A stretch of 7,818 nt of DNA from an uncultured Mycolicibacterium sp. GTDB lineage: Bacteria > Actinomycetota > Actinomycetes > Mycobacteriales > Mycobacteriaceae. The stretch covers positions 1 to 7,818 of the forward strand of contig NZ_CALDGS010000133.1 in NCBI RefSeq assembly GCF_937941905.1, given 5' to 3'. The translations under genes were made by a program, and so were the position numbers. Of this stretch, positions 1 through 7,818 are shown one piece after another (position 1 is the stretch's first letter; every line of letters starts with the position of its first letter). The notes below the pieces were generated by a model. It made no database searches. It had not been told where the DNA came from and saw only the letters and a list, made by a program, of their open reading frames with translations.

Positions 1-3160
<3,160 letters not shown>

Positions 3161-3183
3161 CCGCTATTCGTACCGCACCGGGT

Positions 3184-3291
3184 TCAGCGGCCGGAGCCGC
3201 CCCAACGGCCGTACCAACTCTGCGGGTACGGGCGGCCGGCCAGCGCGGCCAGCGCGAGCAGCGTCAGCCCGAACGCGGCGATCCCTGTCAT
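3184..3291 (-). CDS. Putative 35-aa single-pass membrane microprotein upstream of cobN
   Basis: This small ORF has an ATG start at 3291 and a TGA stop at 3186-3184. It is preceded by GGAGGGGAG (3306-3298) with a 6-nt spacer, one of the best Shine-Dalgarno sequences in the window. The product starts MTGIAAFGLTLLALAALAG, a hydrophobic stretch of about 17 residues (3-19) long enough for a short transmembrane helix. The tail is short, basic and aromatic, with RPYPQSWYGRW and a final GGSGR, so the C-terminus is predicted to face the cytoplasm. It lies in the same direction as cobN and ends 23 nt before the cobN GTG, which lacks its own ribosome-binding site, so co-transcription and coupling are plausible. 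I recognise no family: it is too short for CbtB or CbiN and lacks a visible metal-binding His/Cys cluster. It could be a leader peptide instead of a functional protein. Confidence 0.55.
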   Translation of the reverse strand: MTGIAAFGLTLLALAALAGRPYPQSWYGRWGGSGR

Positions 3292-3325
3292 CGGTATCTC
3301 CCCTCCGAAGTCAAACCCGATACCG
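3292..3325 (-). promoter_or_regulatory. RNA hairpin enclosing the microprotein Shine-Dalgarno sequence
   Basis: On the minus-strand transcript, CGGTATC (3325-3319) can pair perfectly with GATACCG (3298-3292), giving a 7-bp stem around a 20-nt loop. The loop contains most of the GGAGGGGAG ribosome-binding site, and the 3' arm abuts the ATG at 3291. Such a structure could either expose or mask the site. The pairing is seen directly; any regulatory role is inference. Confidence 0.35.
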
Positions 3326-3346
3326 CTGGTACCGGTTTCTATCTGC

Positions 3347-3352
3347 ACGGTA
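3347..3352 (-). promoter_or_regulatory. Candidate -10 element for the microprotein-cobN transcript
   Basis: TACCGT, read on the minus strand from 3352 to 3347, fits the actinobacterial TANNNT -10 pattern. It would start RNA near 3340, about 50 nt before the microprotein ATG. No convincing -35 box is visible and other TANNNT matches occur nearby (for example TAGTGT around 3430), so this is only one of several candidates. Confidence 0.25.
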
Positions 3353-3410
3353 CGACCGCCGCGGCCGGAAACGCCAATCGGTGTGCGGGGCCGAACACCC
3401 CGCGCCGCGA

Positions 3411-3426
3411 AGTGACGGTGGTCACA
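3411..3426. promoter_or_regulatory. CRP/FNR-family binding site
   Basis: AGTGACGGTGGTCACA is a GTGA-N6-TCAC palindrome with the half-site spacing used by CRP-family regulators. It agrees with the degenerate site described for mycobacterial CRP (Rv3676) and corynebacterial GlxR. A further GGTCACA at 3432-3438 repeats the right half-site 12 bp downstream and overlaps the stop codon of the neighbouring 87-aa gene. The site lies about 120 bp upstream of the microprotein ATG, suitable for control of the microprotein-cobN transcript. Binding is inferred. Confidence 0.45.
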
Positions 3427-3433
3427 CTAGCGG

Positions 3434-3697
3434 TCACAGCCGCTGCATCTCGCGGGCCATCGCCGCGTGCTCGAGGAAGACGTAGCGCGGCGGGTAGTGC
3501 CGCCGCTGCCGGCGCGGGCGCCGCCGGCCCAGCACCGCGGCCACCAGCGCCCGCCACACCGTGCGGTGCCGGCCCGGTGCGCCGAGCACGGCGGCCGTGC
3601 CCATCCGGACCTGCCCCTCGGTGATGAGCACCGGCACCTCCGCGGCGCCGGTCGTCACGGCCGCCGGGGCCCGGCGGTCGGTCTTGGTTGCACTCAT
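3434..3697 (-). CDS. Hypothetical 87-aa basic protein
   Basis: The chosen start is the ATG at 3697, preceded by AAGGGGGG (3712-3705) with a 7-nt spacer. A longer reading from 3928 would overlap cobG and has no such support. The product has three parts: a Thr/Ala-rich N-terminus followed by VPVLITEGQVRMGTAAVLG (about 21-39), a strongly basic middle with RRRPRRQRR (about 58-66), and a Tyr/His/Met-bearing C-terminus, HYPPRYVFLEHAAMAREMQRL (67-87). There is no signal peptide, and the stretch ALVAAVLG is too short to be a clear membrane helix. The basic centre could bind nucleic acid or acidic lipids, but nothing seen proves this. I do not recognise a named family. The gene lies between the divergent cobN and cobG transcription units, a place occupied by the mazEF7 toxin-antitoxin pair in M. 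tuberculosis as I recall; this product does not look like MazE or MazF. Confidence 0.7.
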   Translation of the reverse strand: MSATKTDRRAPAAVTTGAAEVPVLITEGQVRMGTAAVLGAPGRHRTVWRALVAAVLGRRRPRRQRRHYPPRYVFLEHAAMAREMQRL

Positions 3698-3746
3698 CTC
3701 GACACCCCCCTTGCCGATCGGGATCGGGCGACCCCGATGTGCGGCA

Positions 3747-3752
3747 ACGCTA
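3747..3752 (-). promoter_or_regulatory. Candidate -10 element of the 87-aa gene
   Basis: Read on the minus strand, 3752-3747 is TAGCGT, a TANNNT match. It would place the RNA start near 3740 and give a leader of about 43 nt carrying the AAGGGGGG ribosome-binding site. A small perfect hairpin (ATCGGG-CGAC-CCCGAT on the plus strand, 3723-3738) falls inside that leader. No strong -35 hexamer is evident. Confidence 0.35.
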
Positions 3753-3846
3753 TGGCGGCCCGGCACCGACTCCGCGCGTAGCGGACTACCTGTCCTGCGG
3801 CGCTCGCACGGCCCCGTCCCCCGGGCCGTCCGCCGGACCGGCGTCG

Positions 3847-3852
3847 TAGGTT
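3847..3852 (+). promoter_or_regulatory. Putative -10 element of cobG giving a leaderless mRNA
   Basis: TAGGTT fits TANNNT and ends six bases before the cobG GTG at 3859, exactly where a transcript would begin. The purine run GGAGGG (3853-3858) directly abuts the GTG and is too close to serve as a ribosome-binding site. Leaderless initiation at RTG is common in mycobacteria, so this arrangement suggests that cobG RNA begins at or next to its start codon. Confidence 0.5.
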
Positions 3853-3858
3853 GGAGGG

Positions 3859-4974
3859 GTGACTCGTACCCGCGCGCAGGACGCCTGCCCCGGCGCGCTC
3901 GGCGTGCACCGCGCCGCCGACGGGGCACTGGCCCGGATCCGGCTGCCGGGCGGGCTGATCACCGCCGCCCAGCTCGCCGAACTCGCCCGCATCGCAACCG
4001 AGTTCGGTTCGCCGGCAATGGAGTTGACCTCCCGCGGCAACATCCAGATCCGCGGCATCACCGACCCCGCGGCGGTGGCCGCGGCGGTGGCGGCGGCCGG
4101 GCTGCTGCCGTCGGCGAGCCACGAGAAGGTGCGCAACATCGTCGCCTCCCCGCTGTCCGGCCGGGTCGGCGGGCTGGCCGACGTGCGCGGCTGGGTCGCC
4201 GAACTCGACGCCGCGGTGCAGGCCGACCCGCGGCTGGCCGGGCTGTCCGGCCGGTTCCTGTTCGGCCTCGACGACGGCCGCGGCGACGTCTCCGGGCTGC
4301 GGCCCGACGTCGGTGCGCACGTGCTCGGCGACGGCGCCGTCGCGCTGCTGCTGGCCGGCCGCGACACCGGCGTGCGGATGCGCCCCGGGGCGGTGGTGGC
4401 CACCCTGGTCGAGGTGGCCGGCCGGTTCGCCGAGGTGCGCGGAACCGCTTGGCGGGTGGGCGAACTCGACGACGCCTCGGGCCTGCTGGACGGACTCGAA
4501 CCGGCCGCCGAGCCCGGGGCCGGCTGGCCCGCGGTGACCCGGCCGCCGGTCGGCTGGCTGCCGCAGGACGACGGGCTGGTCGCCCTCGGGGCCGGGGTAC
4601 GGCTGGGGGTGCTCACCGCCCGGCAGGCGGAGTTCCTCGCCGCGATCGACAAACCCGTGATCGTCACCCCGTGGCGGTCGGTGCTGGTGTGCGACCTCGA
4701 CGAGGGCGTGGCCGACACCGCGGTGCGGGTGCTCGCCCCACTGGGACTGGTGTTCGACGAGCACTCGCCGTGGCTGGCGGTCAGCGCCTGCACCGGCAGC
4801 CCCGGCTGCGCGAAGTCGCTGGCCGACGTGCGCGCCGACGCCGCGGCCGCCGCCGCCGAACCCGCCGACGGGCACCGGCACTTCGTCGGTTGCGAGCGCG
4901 CCTGCGGCACCCCGGTGGGCGCCCGGGTGCTCGTCGCCACCGGGGACGGCTACCGGCCGCGCGCGGACGGCTGA
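3859..4974 (+). CDS. cobG: Precorrin-3B synthase CobG
   Basis: CobG converts precorrin-3A to precorrin-3B by an O2-dependent hydroxylation and lactone formation that prepares the macrocycle for ring contraction in the aerobic B12 pathway. The 371-aa product is close to the usual size (about 360-370). The fold is the nitrite/sulfite-reductase type: an N-terminal ferredoxin-like half with LTSRGNIQIRGI at about 56-67, a second ferredoxin-like half from about 235 with PVIVTPWRSVLV, and the Fe-S ligands C311-x5-C317 (CTGSPGC) and C345-x3-C349 (CERAC). All four cluster cysteines are present, so the enzyme looks intact. The start is GTG at 3859, probably leaderless. The stop codon TGA is followed at once by the ATG of the FhuF-like gene. 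In M. tuberculosis cobG is, as I recall, followed by cobH and cobI; here it is not, so the remaining corrin genes must lie elsewhere. An assimilatory sulfite or nitrite reductase is unlikely given the short length. Confidence 0.93.
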   Translation: MTRTRAQDACPGALGVHRAADGALARIRLPGGLITAAQLAELARIATEFGSPAMELTSRGNIQIRGITDPAAVAAAVAAAGLLPSASHEKVRNIVASPLSGRVGGLADVRGWVAELDAAVQADPRLAGLSGRFLFGLDDGRGDVSGLRPDVGAHVLGDGAVALLLAGRDTGVRMRPGAVVATLVEVAGRFAEVRGTAWRVGELDDASGLLDGLEPAAEPGAGWPAVTRPPVGWLPQDDGLVALGAGVRLGVLTARQAEFLAAIDKPVIVTPWRSVLVCDLDEGVADTAVRVLAPLGLVFDEHSPWLAVSACTGSPGCAKSLADVRADAAAAAAEPADGHRHFVGCERACGTPVGARVLVATGDGYRPRADG

Positions 4975-5610
4975 ATGCCCGATCCCGACCTCCCCGCGCT
5001 GCCGGCGGCCGACGGCCCCGGGTGGCAACCGTTCGCGACGCTGGCCGCCGACACCGACCTGGTCCGGGACTACGTCGCGCGCACCCGCGCGGCGATGGCC
5101 GCCAACAGCGGCTGTGCGCCGGCCGCGGTCCCGCCGCGGGCCGCCGCCTCGGCCTGGCAGTTCGGCCTCGCCGGCCGGCTGCTCTCCCCCGCCGTCGCCG
5201 CCGCGACCCGGTTCGGCCGGGTGCCGCTGCTGGACGCCGACCGGGTGTGCCGGCGCGACGACGGCGGCCACCGGCCGGTGCTGGCCGTCCGCGACCTCGC
5301 CTGGGCGGATGCCCCCACCCCGGCGCGGGCCGCCGCGCTGATCGCCGACACCGTGCTCGCCGCCCTCGCGCCGCTGACCGCCACCCTGCGCGCCGTCGCC
5401 GGGCTGTCGGAACGGATCGCCCGGGGCAACCTGGCCTCGGCGGCCCACGCCGCGGCCCCGGACGGCGCCCTCGCCGCTGCCCTGCTGGAGACCGAACCAC
5501 TTTGCGGCACCGCCGATCTCGGCCCGGGTGGGTTCCGCCGGCGCAGCTGCTGCCTGTACTACCGGGTGCCCGGCGGCGGGTGGTGCGGCGACTGCGTACT
5601 GGCCCGGTGA
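4975..5610 (+). CDS. FhuF-like [2Fe-2S] ferric reductase family protein
   Basis: The 211-aa product ends with the FhuF hallmark C192-C193-x10-C204-x2-C207 (RRSCCLYYRVPGGGWCGDC), which in E. coli FhuF holds an unusual [2Fe-2S] cluster used to reduce ferric hydroxamate siderophores in the cytoplasm. The rest is Ala-rich and probably helical, with no signal peptide or membrane segment. It is shorter than E. coli FhuF (about 260 aa), so the N-terminal part is reduced. The ATG at 4975 directly follows the cobG TGA with no intervening base and has no separate promoter, which points to co-transcription and translational coupling with cobG. That context, with no siderophore gene in view, suggests a possible role as electron donor to CobG or in cobalt/corrin reduction; this is inference. 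The family call is based on the cysteine motif and is strong; the substrate is unknown. Confidence 0.85.
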   Translation: MPDPDLPALPAADGPGWQPFATLAADTDLVRDYVARTRAAMAANSGCAPAAVPPRAAASAWQFGLAGRLLSPAVAAATRFGRVPLLDADRVCRRDDGGHRPVLAVRDLAWADAPTPARAAALIADTVLAALAPLTATLRAVAGLSERIARGNLASAAHAAAPDGALAAALLETEPLCGTADLGPGGFRRRSCCLYYRVPGGGWCGDCVLAR

Positions 5611-5625
5611 CCCGGGTCCGGCCGC

Positions 5626-5631
5626 TATCGT
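5626..5631 (+). promoter_or_regulatory. Candidate -10 element of the GAF regulator gene
   Basis: TATCGT matches TANNNT and lies 16 bp after the FhuF-like stop codon. A start near 5638 would leave a leader of about 40 nt containing AGGAG at 5668-5672. No clear -35 hexamer is seen. A lone CGCAAC (5641-5646) faintly resembles the heptamer found upstream of the aldehyde dehydrogenase gene, but a second copy is missing. Confidence 0.4.
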
Positions 5632-5679
5632 GTTGGCACGCGCAACGGTCGACGGTGACGCGGGGCGAGGAGCGGATCG

Positions 5680-6984
5680 ATGGCGATGGCACAACCGTGG
5701 GCGGGCCGGGACTCGGCGCACCGGCTGCGGGCCGTCCACGACCAGTTTGTCACCGGCCGGGTCGACCCGTCCGAACTCGGCGCGGCGCCGGTGCGCCCGC
5801 TGGTCGCCGAGAGCTGGCAGCGCTGCCTGGCCCGCGGCGTCGACCCCGACCGCGCCGCCGCCCGCCCGGCCTGCACCGACCTGGCGCGCCGCCGCGCCGA
5901 ACATCCGCTGGCCCCCGCCCTGCCGCTGATCCGCCGACTGCTGGTGCAGGACGCCGTCGACAGCGGCGTGGTGGTCGCGGTGACCGCCGCCGACGGCACC
6001 CTGCTGTGGGTGGAGGGCGACCCGGCGGCCTGCCGGCGCGCCGAGGCGATGAACTTCGCCCCCGGCGCGGACTGGAGCGAGCCCGGCGCCGGCACCAACG
6101 CCCCCGGCACCGCGCTGGCGCTGGACCGGGAGACCCAGATCGCCGGGCCCGAGCACTATTTCCGGGTCGCCCAGCGCTGGTCGTGCACCGCCGCACCGGT
6201 GCACGACCCGGCCACCGGGGCGCTGCTCGGCGCCATCGACCTCACCGGCGGCCCACAGGTCGCCTCGCCGCAGGCGCTCGCGCTGGTGCGCGCCACCGCG
6301 GTGGCCGTCGAGCACCATCTGGCGCTGCTGCGGCTGCAGCGGCCCGGCCCGGCCGATCCGGCGCCCGCCGGCCCGCGGCTGAGCGTGCTGGGCACCACCC
6401 GGCCGCGCTGGGAGACCGTCGACGCGGCCGGCCGGCGCCGGGCGGTGCCGCTGACCGGCCGGCACGCCGAGATCCTCACCCTGCTGGTCCGCCACCCGCA
6501 GGGCCTGTCGGCCGACCACCTCGCGCTGCTGCTCGACGAGAACGACCTCGATACGGTGACCGTGCGCGCCGAGATGTCCCGGCTGCGCCGGGTGATCGGC
6601 GCCGACCACATCGGCTCCCGGCCCTACCGGCTGTTGCAGCCGGTGCACACCGACTTCGGCGCGGTGCTCGACGCGCTGGAGGCCGGCGATCCGGCCGCCG
6701 CGCTGGACCGCTACCCGGGACCGGTGCTGCCGCAGTCGGCGGCGCCGTCGATCGCCCGGCTGCGCACCGAGCTGCGCACCAGCCTGCGCTCGGCGGTGCT
6801 GGCCGCCGGCGACCTGGACCTGCTGCGCCGCTGGCTCGACGGCCCGGACGGCCGCGACGACCACGAGGGCTGGCGGATGCTGTACCGCGCCGCCCCGGCC
6901 GGCTCGGCGCTGCGCGCCCGGGCCCGCGGCCGGCTGGCCGGCATCGACCTCGACCTCGACCCCGATCGGTCAATGCAACCGTGA
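5680..6984 (+). CDS. GAF-domain transcriptional regulator with C-terminal winged helix
   Basis: This 434-aa protein has an AcoR-like N-terminal sensor. The segment PVRPLVAESWQRCLARGVDP (about 37-56) is the typical lead-in, followed by a GAF domain (about 80-215) with the hallmark GAGTNAPGTALALDR (136-150) and GPEHYF (156-161). In AcoR, AAA+ sigma-54 and Fis domains follow; both are absent here. Instead there is a winged-helix-like region (about 253-320: VPLTGRHAEILTLLVRHP, then TVTVRAEMSRLRRVIGA and RPYRL), resembling OmpR/SARP DNA-binding domains. A helical tail follows with ALDRYPGPVLPQSAAP (341-356), reminiscent of the start of a BTAD domain. ATG 5680 is chosen because AGGAG lies at 5668-5672 with a 7-nt spacer; ATG 5686 is an alternative. 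It sits 65 bp upstream of the aldehyde dehydrogenase gene on the same strand and probably activates it in response to an aldehyde, alcohol or similar ligand. The ligand is not known. Confidence 0.85.
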   Translation: MAMAQPWAGRDSAHRLRAVHDQFVTGRVDPSELGAAPVRPLVAESWQRCLARGVDPDRAAARPACTDLARRRAEHPLAPALPLIRRLLVQDAVDSGVVVAVTAADGTLLWVEGDPAACRRAEAMNFAPGADWSEPGAGTNAPGTALALDRETQIAGPEHYFRVAQRWSCTAAPVHDPATGALLGAIDLTGGPQVASPQALALVRATAVAVEHHLALLRLQRPGPADPAPAGPRLSVLGTTRPRWETVDAAGRRRAVPLTGRHAEILTLLVRHPQGLSADHLALLLDENDLDTVTVRAEMSRLRRVIGADHIGSRPYRLLQPVHTDFGAVLDALEAGDPAAALDRYPGPVLPQSAAPSIARLRTELRTSLRSAVLAAGDLDLLRRWLDGPDGRDDHEGWRMLYRAAPAGSALRARARGRLAGIDLDLDPDRSMQP

Positions 6985-6991
6985 TGCAACC
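6974..6991 (+). promoter_or_regulatory. Heptamer direct repeat, likely activator site for the aldehyde dehydrogenase gene
   Basis: TGCAACC occurs at 6974-6980 and again at 6985-6991, separated by 4 bp, so that the repeats recur every 11 bp on one face of the helix; ATGCAACC is the fuller 8-bp match. The second copy ends 10 bp before the putative -10 box, in the place of a -35 element. SARP-type activators use heptamer direct repeats with this period close to the -10. The repeats overlap the stop codon of the adjacent regulator gene. Confidence 0.5.
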
Positions 6992-7001
6992 CTGCGCCGC
7001 C

Positions 7002-7007
7002 TACGCT
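7002..7007 (+). promoter_or_regulatory. Candidate -10 element of the aldehyde dehydrogenase gene
   Basis: TACGCT fits TANNNT and would start RNA near 7014, giving a leader of about 36 nt with AGGAG at 7038-7042. No -35 consensus is seen; the heptamer repeats occupy that position, consistent with an activator-dependent promoter. Confidence 0.45.
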
Positions 7008-7010
7008 GCG

Positions 7011-7030
7011 TGACGACCGACACGTTGTCA
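7011..7030. repeat. Imperfect inverted repeat in the aldehyde dehydrogenase leader
   Basis: TGACGAC (7011-7017) and GTTGTCA (7024-7030) form an inverted repeat with one mismatch in seven and a 6-bp spacer. It spans the predicted transcription start and could be a second operator or a weak RNA hairpin. Evidence is limited to symmetry. Confidence 0.25.
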
Positions 7031-7049
7031 CCGACGCAGGAGAGGCGCC

Positions 7050-7818
7050 ATGACCGTTTTTGCCCGCCCCGGCGACGCCGGGGCGTTGATGTCGTTCGAG
7101 TCGCGCTACGACAACTTCATCGGCGGCGAGTGGGTGCCGCCGGCCAAGGGTGAGTACTTCGAGAACGTCACCCCGGTCACCGGGCAGGCGTTCTGCGAGG
7201 TGGCCCGCTCCACCGCCGAGGACATCGAAAAGGCGCTGGACGCCGCGCACGCCGCCGCCCCGGCCTGGGGGAGGACCAGCCCGGCCGAGCGCGCCGCCGT
7301 CCTGAACCGGATCGCCGACCGCATCGAGGCCAACCTCGAGTCGATCGCGCTGGCCGAGACCTGGGACAACGGCAAGCCGATCCGCGAGACGCTCAACGCC
7401 GACATCCCGCTGGCCGTCGACCACTTCCGCTACTTCGCCGGCGCGATCCGGGCGCAGGAGGGCTCGATCAGCGAGATCGACGCCGACACCGTCGCCTACC
7501 ACTTCCACGAGCCGCTCGGCGTGGTCGGCCAGATCATCCCGTGGAACTTCCCACTGCTCATGGCCACCTGGAAGCTCGCCCCGGCGCTGGCCGCCGGCAA
7601 CGCGGTGGTGCTCAAGCCGGCCGAGCAGACCCCGGCCTCGATCATGTACCTGCTCGGCCTGATCGGCGACCTGCTGCCGCCGGGCGTGGTCAACGTCGTC
7701 AACGGGTTCGGCGTGGAGGCCGGCAAGCCGCTGGCCTCGAGCAACCGCATCGCCAAGGTCGCCTTCACCGGCGAGACCACCACCGGCCGGCTGATCATGC
7801 AGTACGCCAGCCAGAACC
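7050..7818 (+). CDS. NAD-dependent aldehyde dehydrogenase (5' part; continues beyond window)
   Basis: The first 256 codons of an aldehyde dehydrogenase that oxidises an aldehyde, probably acetaldehyde, to its carboxylate with NAD+. ATG 7050 has AGGAG (7038-7042) with a 7-nt spacer. Visible family features are FIGGEWVPP (23-31), ETWDNGKPIRET (103-114), the NAD-site segment GQIIPWNFPLLMATWKLAPA (160-179) including the oxyanion-hole Asn166, VVLKPAEQTP (186-195) with cofactor-binding Lys189, and VAFTGETTTG (237-246). The catalytic Glu and Cys lie past the right edge, so activity cannot be judged here. The N-terminus resembles mycobacterial Rv0458 and the ExaC/acetaldehyde dehydrogenase group of about 507 aa, so roughly half is shown. 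In related actinobacteria a DUF779 gene or an alcohol dehydrogenase gene often follows. The gene is probably controlled by the GAF regulator directly upstream. Confidence 0.93.
   Translation, partial: MTVFARPGDAGALMSFESRYDNFIGGEWVPPAKGEYFENVTPVTGQAFCEVARSTAEDIEKALDAAHAAAPAWGRTSPAERAAVLNRIADRIEANLESIALAETWDNGKPIRETLNADIPLAVDHFRYFAGAIRAQEGSISEIDADTVAYHFHEPLGVVGQIIPWNFPLLMATWKLAPALAAGNAVVLKPAEQTPASIMYLLGLIGDLLPPGVVNVVNGFGVEAGKPLASSNRIAKVAFTGETTTGRLIMQYASQN

Noticed and set aside
3161..3440. Cobalamin riboswitch upstream of cobN
   Set aside because: I looked on the minus strand for the B12-box and the GCCACTG-type core and found no convincing match; the leader also looks too short. A covariance-model search (Rfam Cobalamin) would settle it.
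3698..3928. N-terminal extension of the 87-aa protein to a start at 3928
   Set aside because: It would overlap cobG, is Arg/Pro-rich without motifs, and the ATG at 3697 has its own ribosome-binding site.
5611..5679. Rho-independent terminator after the FhuF-like gene
   Set aside because: No stable GC stem followed by a T run is present; the gap instead looks like a promoter and leader.
3694..6864. Minus-strand open frame of 1056 codons across cobG, the FhuF-like gene and the regulator
   Set aside because: It has no recognisable motif and runs antisense to three well-supported genes; it is a GC artefact.
3561..7013. Plus-strand open frame of 1150 codons in another frame
   Set aside because: Its product is Arg/Pro/Gly-rich and it overlaps cobG, the FhuF-like gene and the regulator out of frame.

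Overview
This is a very GC-rich window whose coding strands use G/C almost throughout at third positions. The cobN product is recognisable as the mycobacterial CobN, and the putative promoters fit the actinobacterial TANNNT -10 pattern. The source is therefore most likely a member of the Mycobacteriaceae (Mycolicibacterium-like) or a close relative. This assignment rests on remembered family sequences and not on a database search.

Layout. Positions 1-3160 (minus strand) hold most of cobN, the large subunit of the aerobic, ATP-dependent cobaltochelatase; its C-terminal end lies beyond the left edge. Upstream of it, on the same strand, is a 35-codon ORF (3184-3291) with a very strong Shine-Dalgarno sequence, predicted to encode a one-helix membrane microprotein. 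Beyond that is a roughly 140-bp control region with a CRP-type palindrome, then an 87-aa basic protein of unknown function (3434-3697). A 161-bp divergent promoter region separates this minus-strand group from a plus-strand pair: cobG (3859-4974, precorrin-3B synthase) and, with no gap, a gene for a FhuF-type [2Fe-2S] protein (4975-5610). A second module starts at 5680. It contains a GAF-domain regulator with a C-terminal winged-helix (and possibly BTAD-like) region, then an NAD-dependent aldehyde dehydrogenase (7050 onward) that runs off the right edge.

How the parts fit. CobG (oxygen-dependent ring-contraction step) and CobN (cobalt insertion) belong to the same late-insertion, aerobic cobalamin pathway and are divergently arranged. 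The FhuF-like protein is placed as if it were translationally coupled to CobG, so it may serve corrin or cobalt redox chemistry instead of, or as well as, siderophore iron. The regulator most likely controls the aldehyde dehydrogenase. Two identical heptamers, 11 bp apart from start to start, lie just upstream of the putative aldehyde dehydrogenase -10 box. This is the geometry used by SARP/OmpR-type winged-helix activators.

Most promising for novelty: the microprotein ORF in front of cobN with a hairpin around its ribosome-binding site, the cobG-fhuF-like fusion-tight pair, and the SARP-like operator paired with a GAF/winged-helix regulator that has no AAA+ domain.
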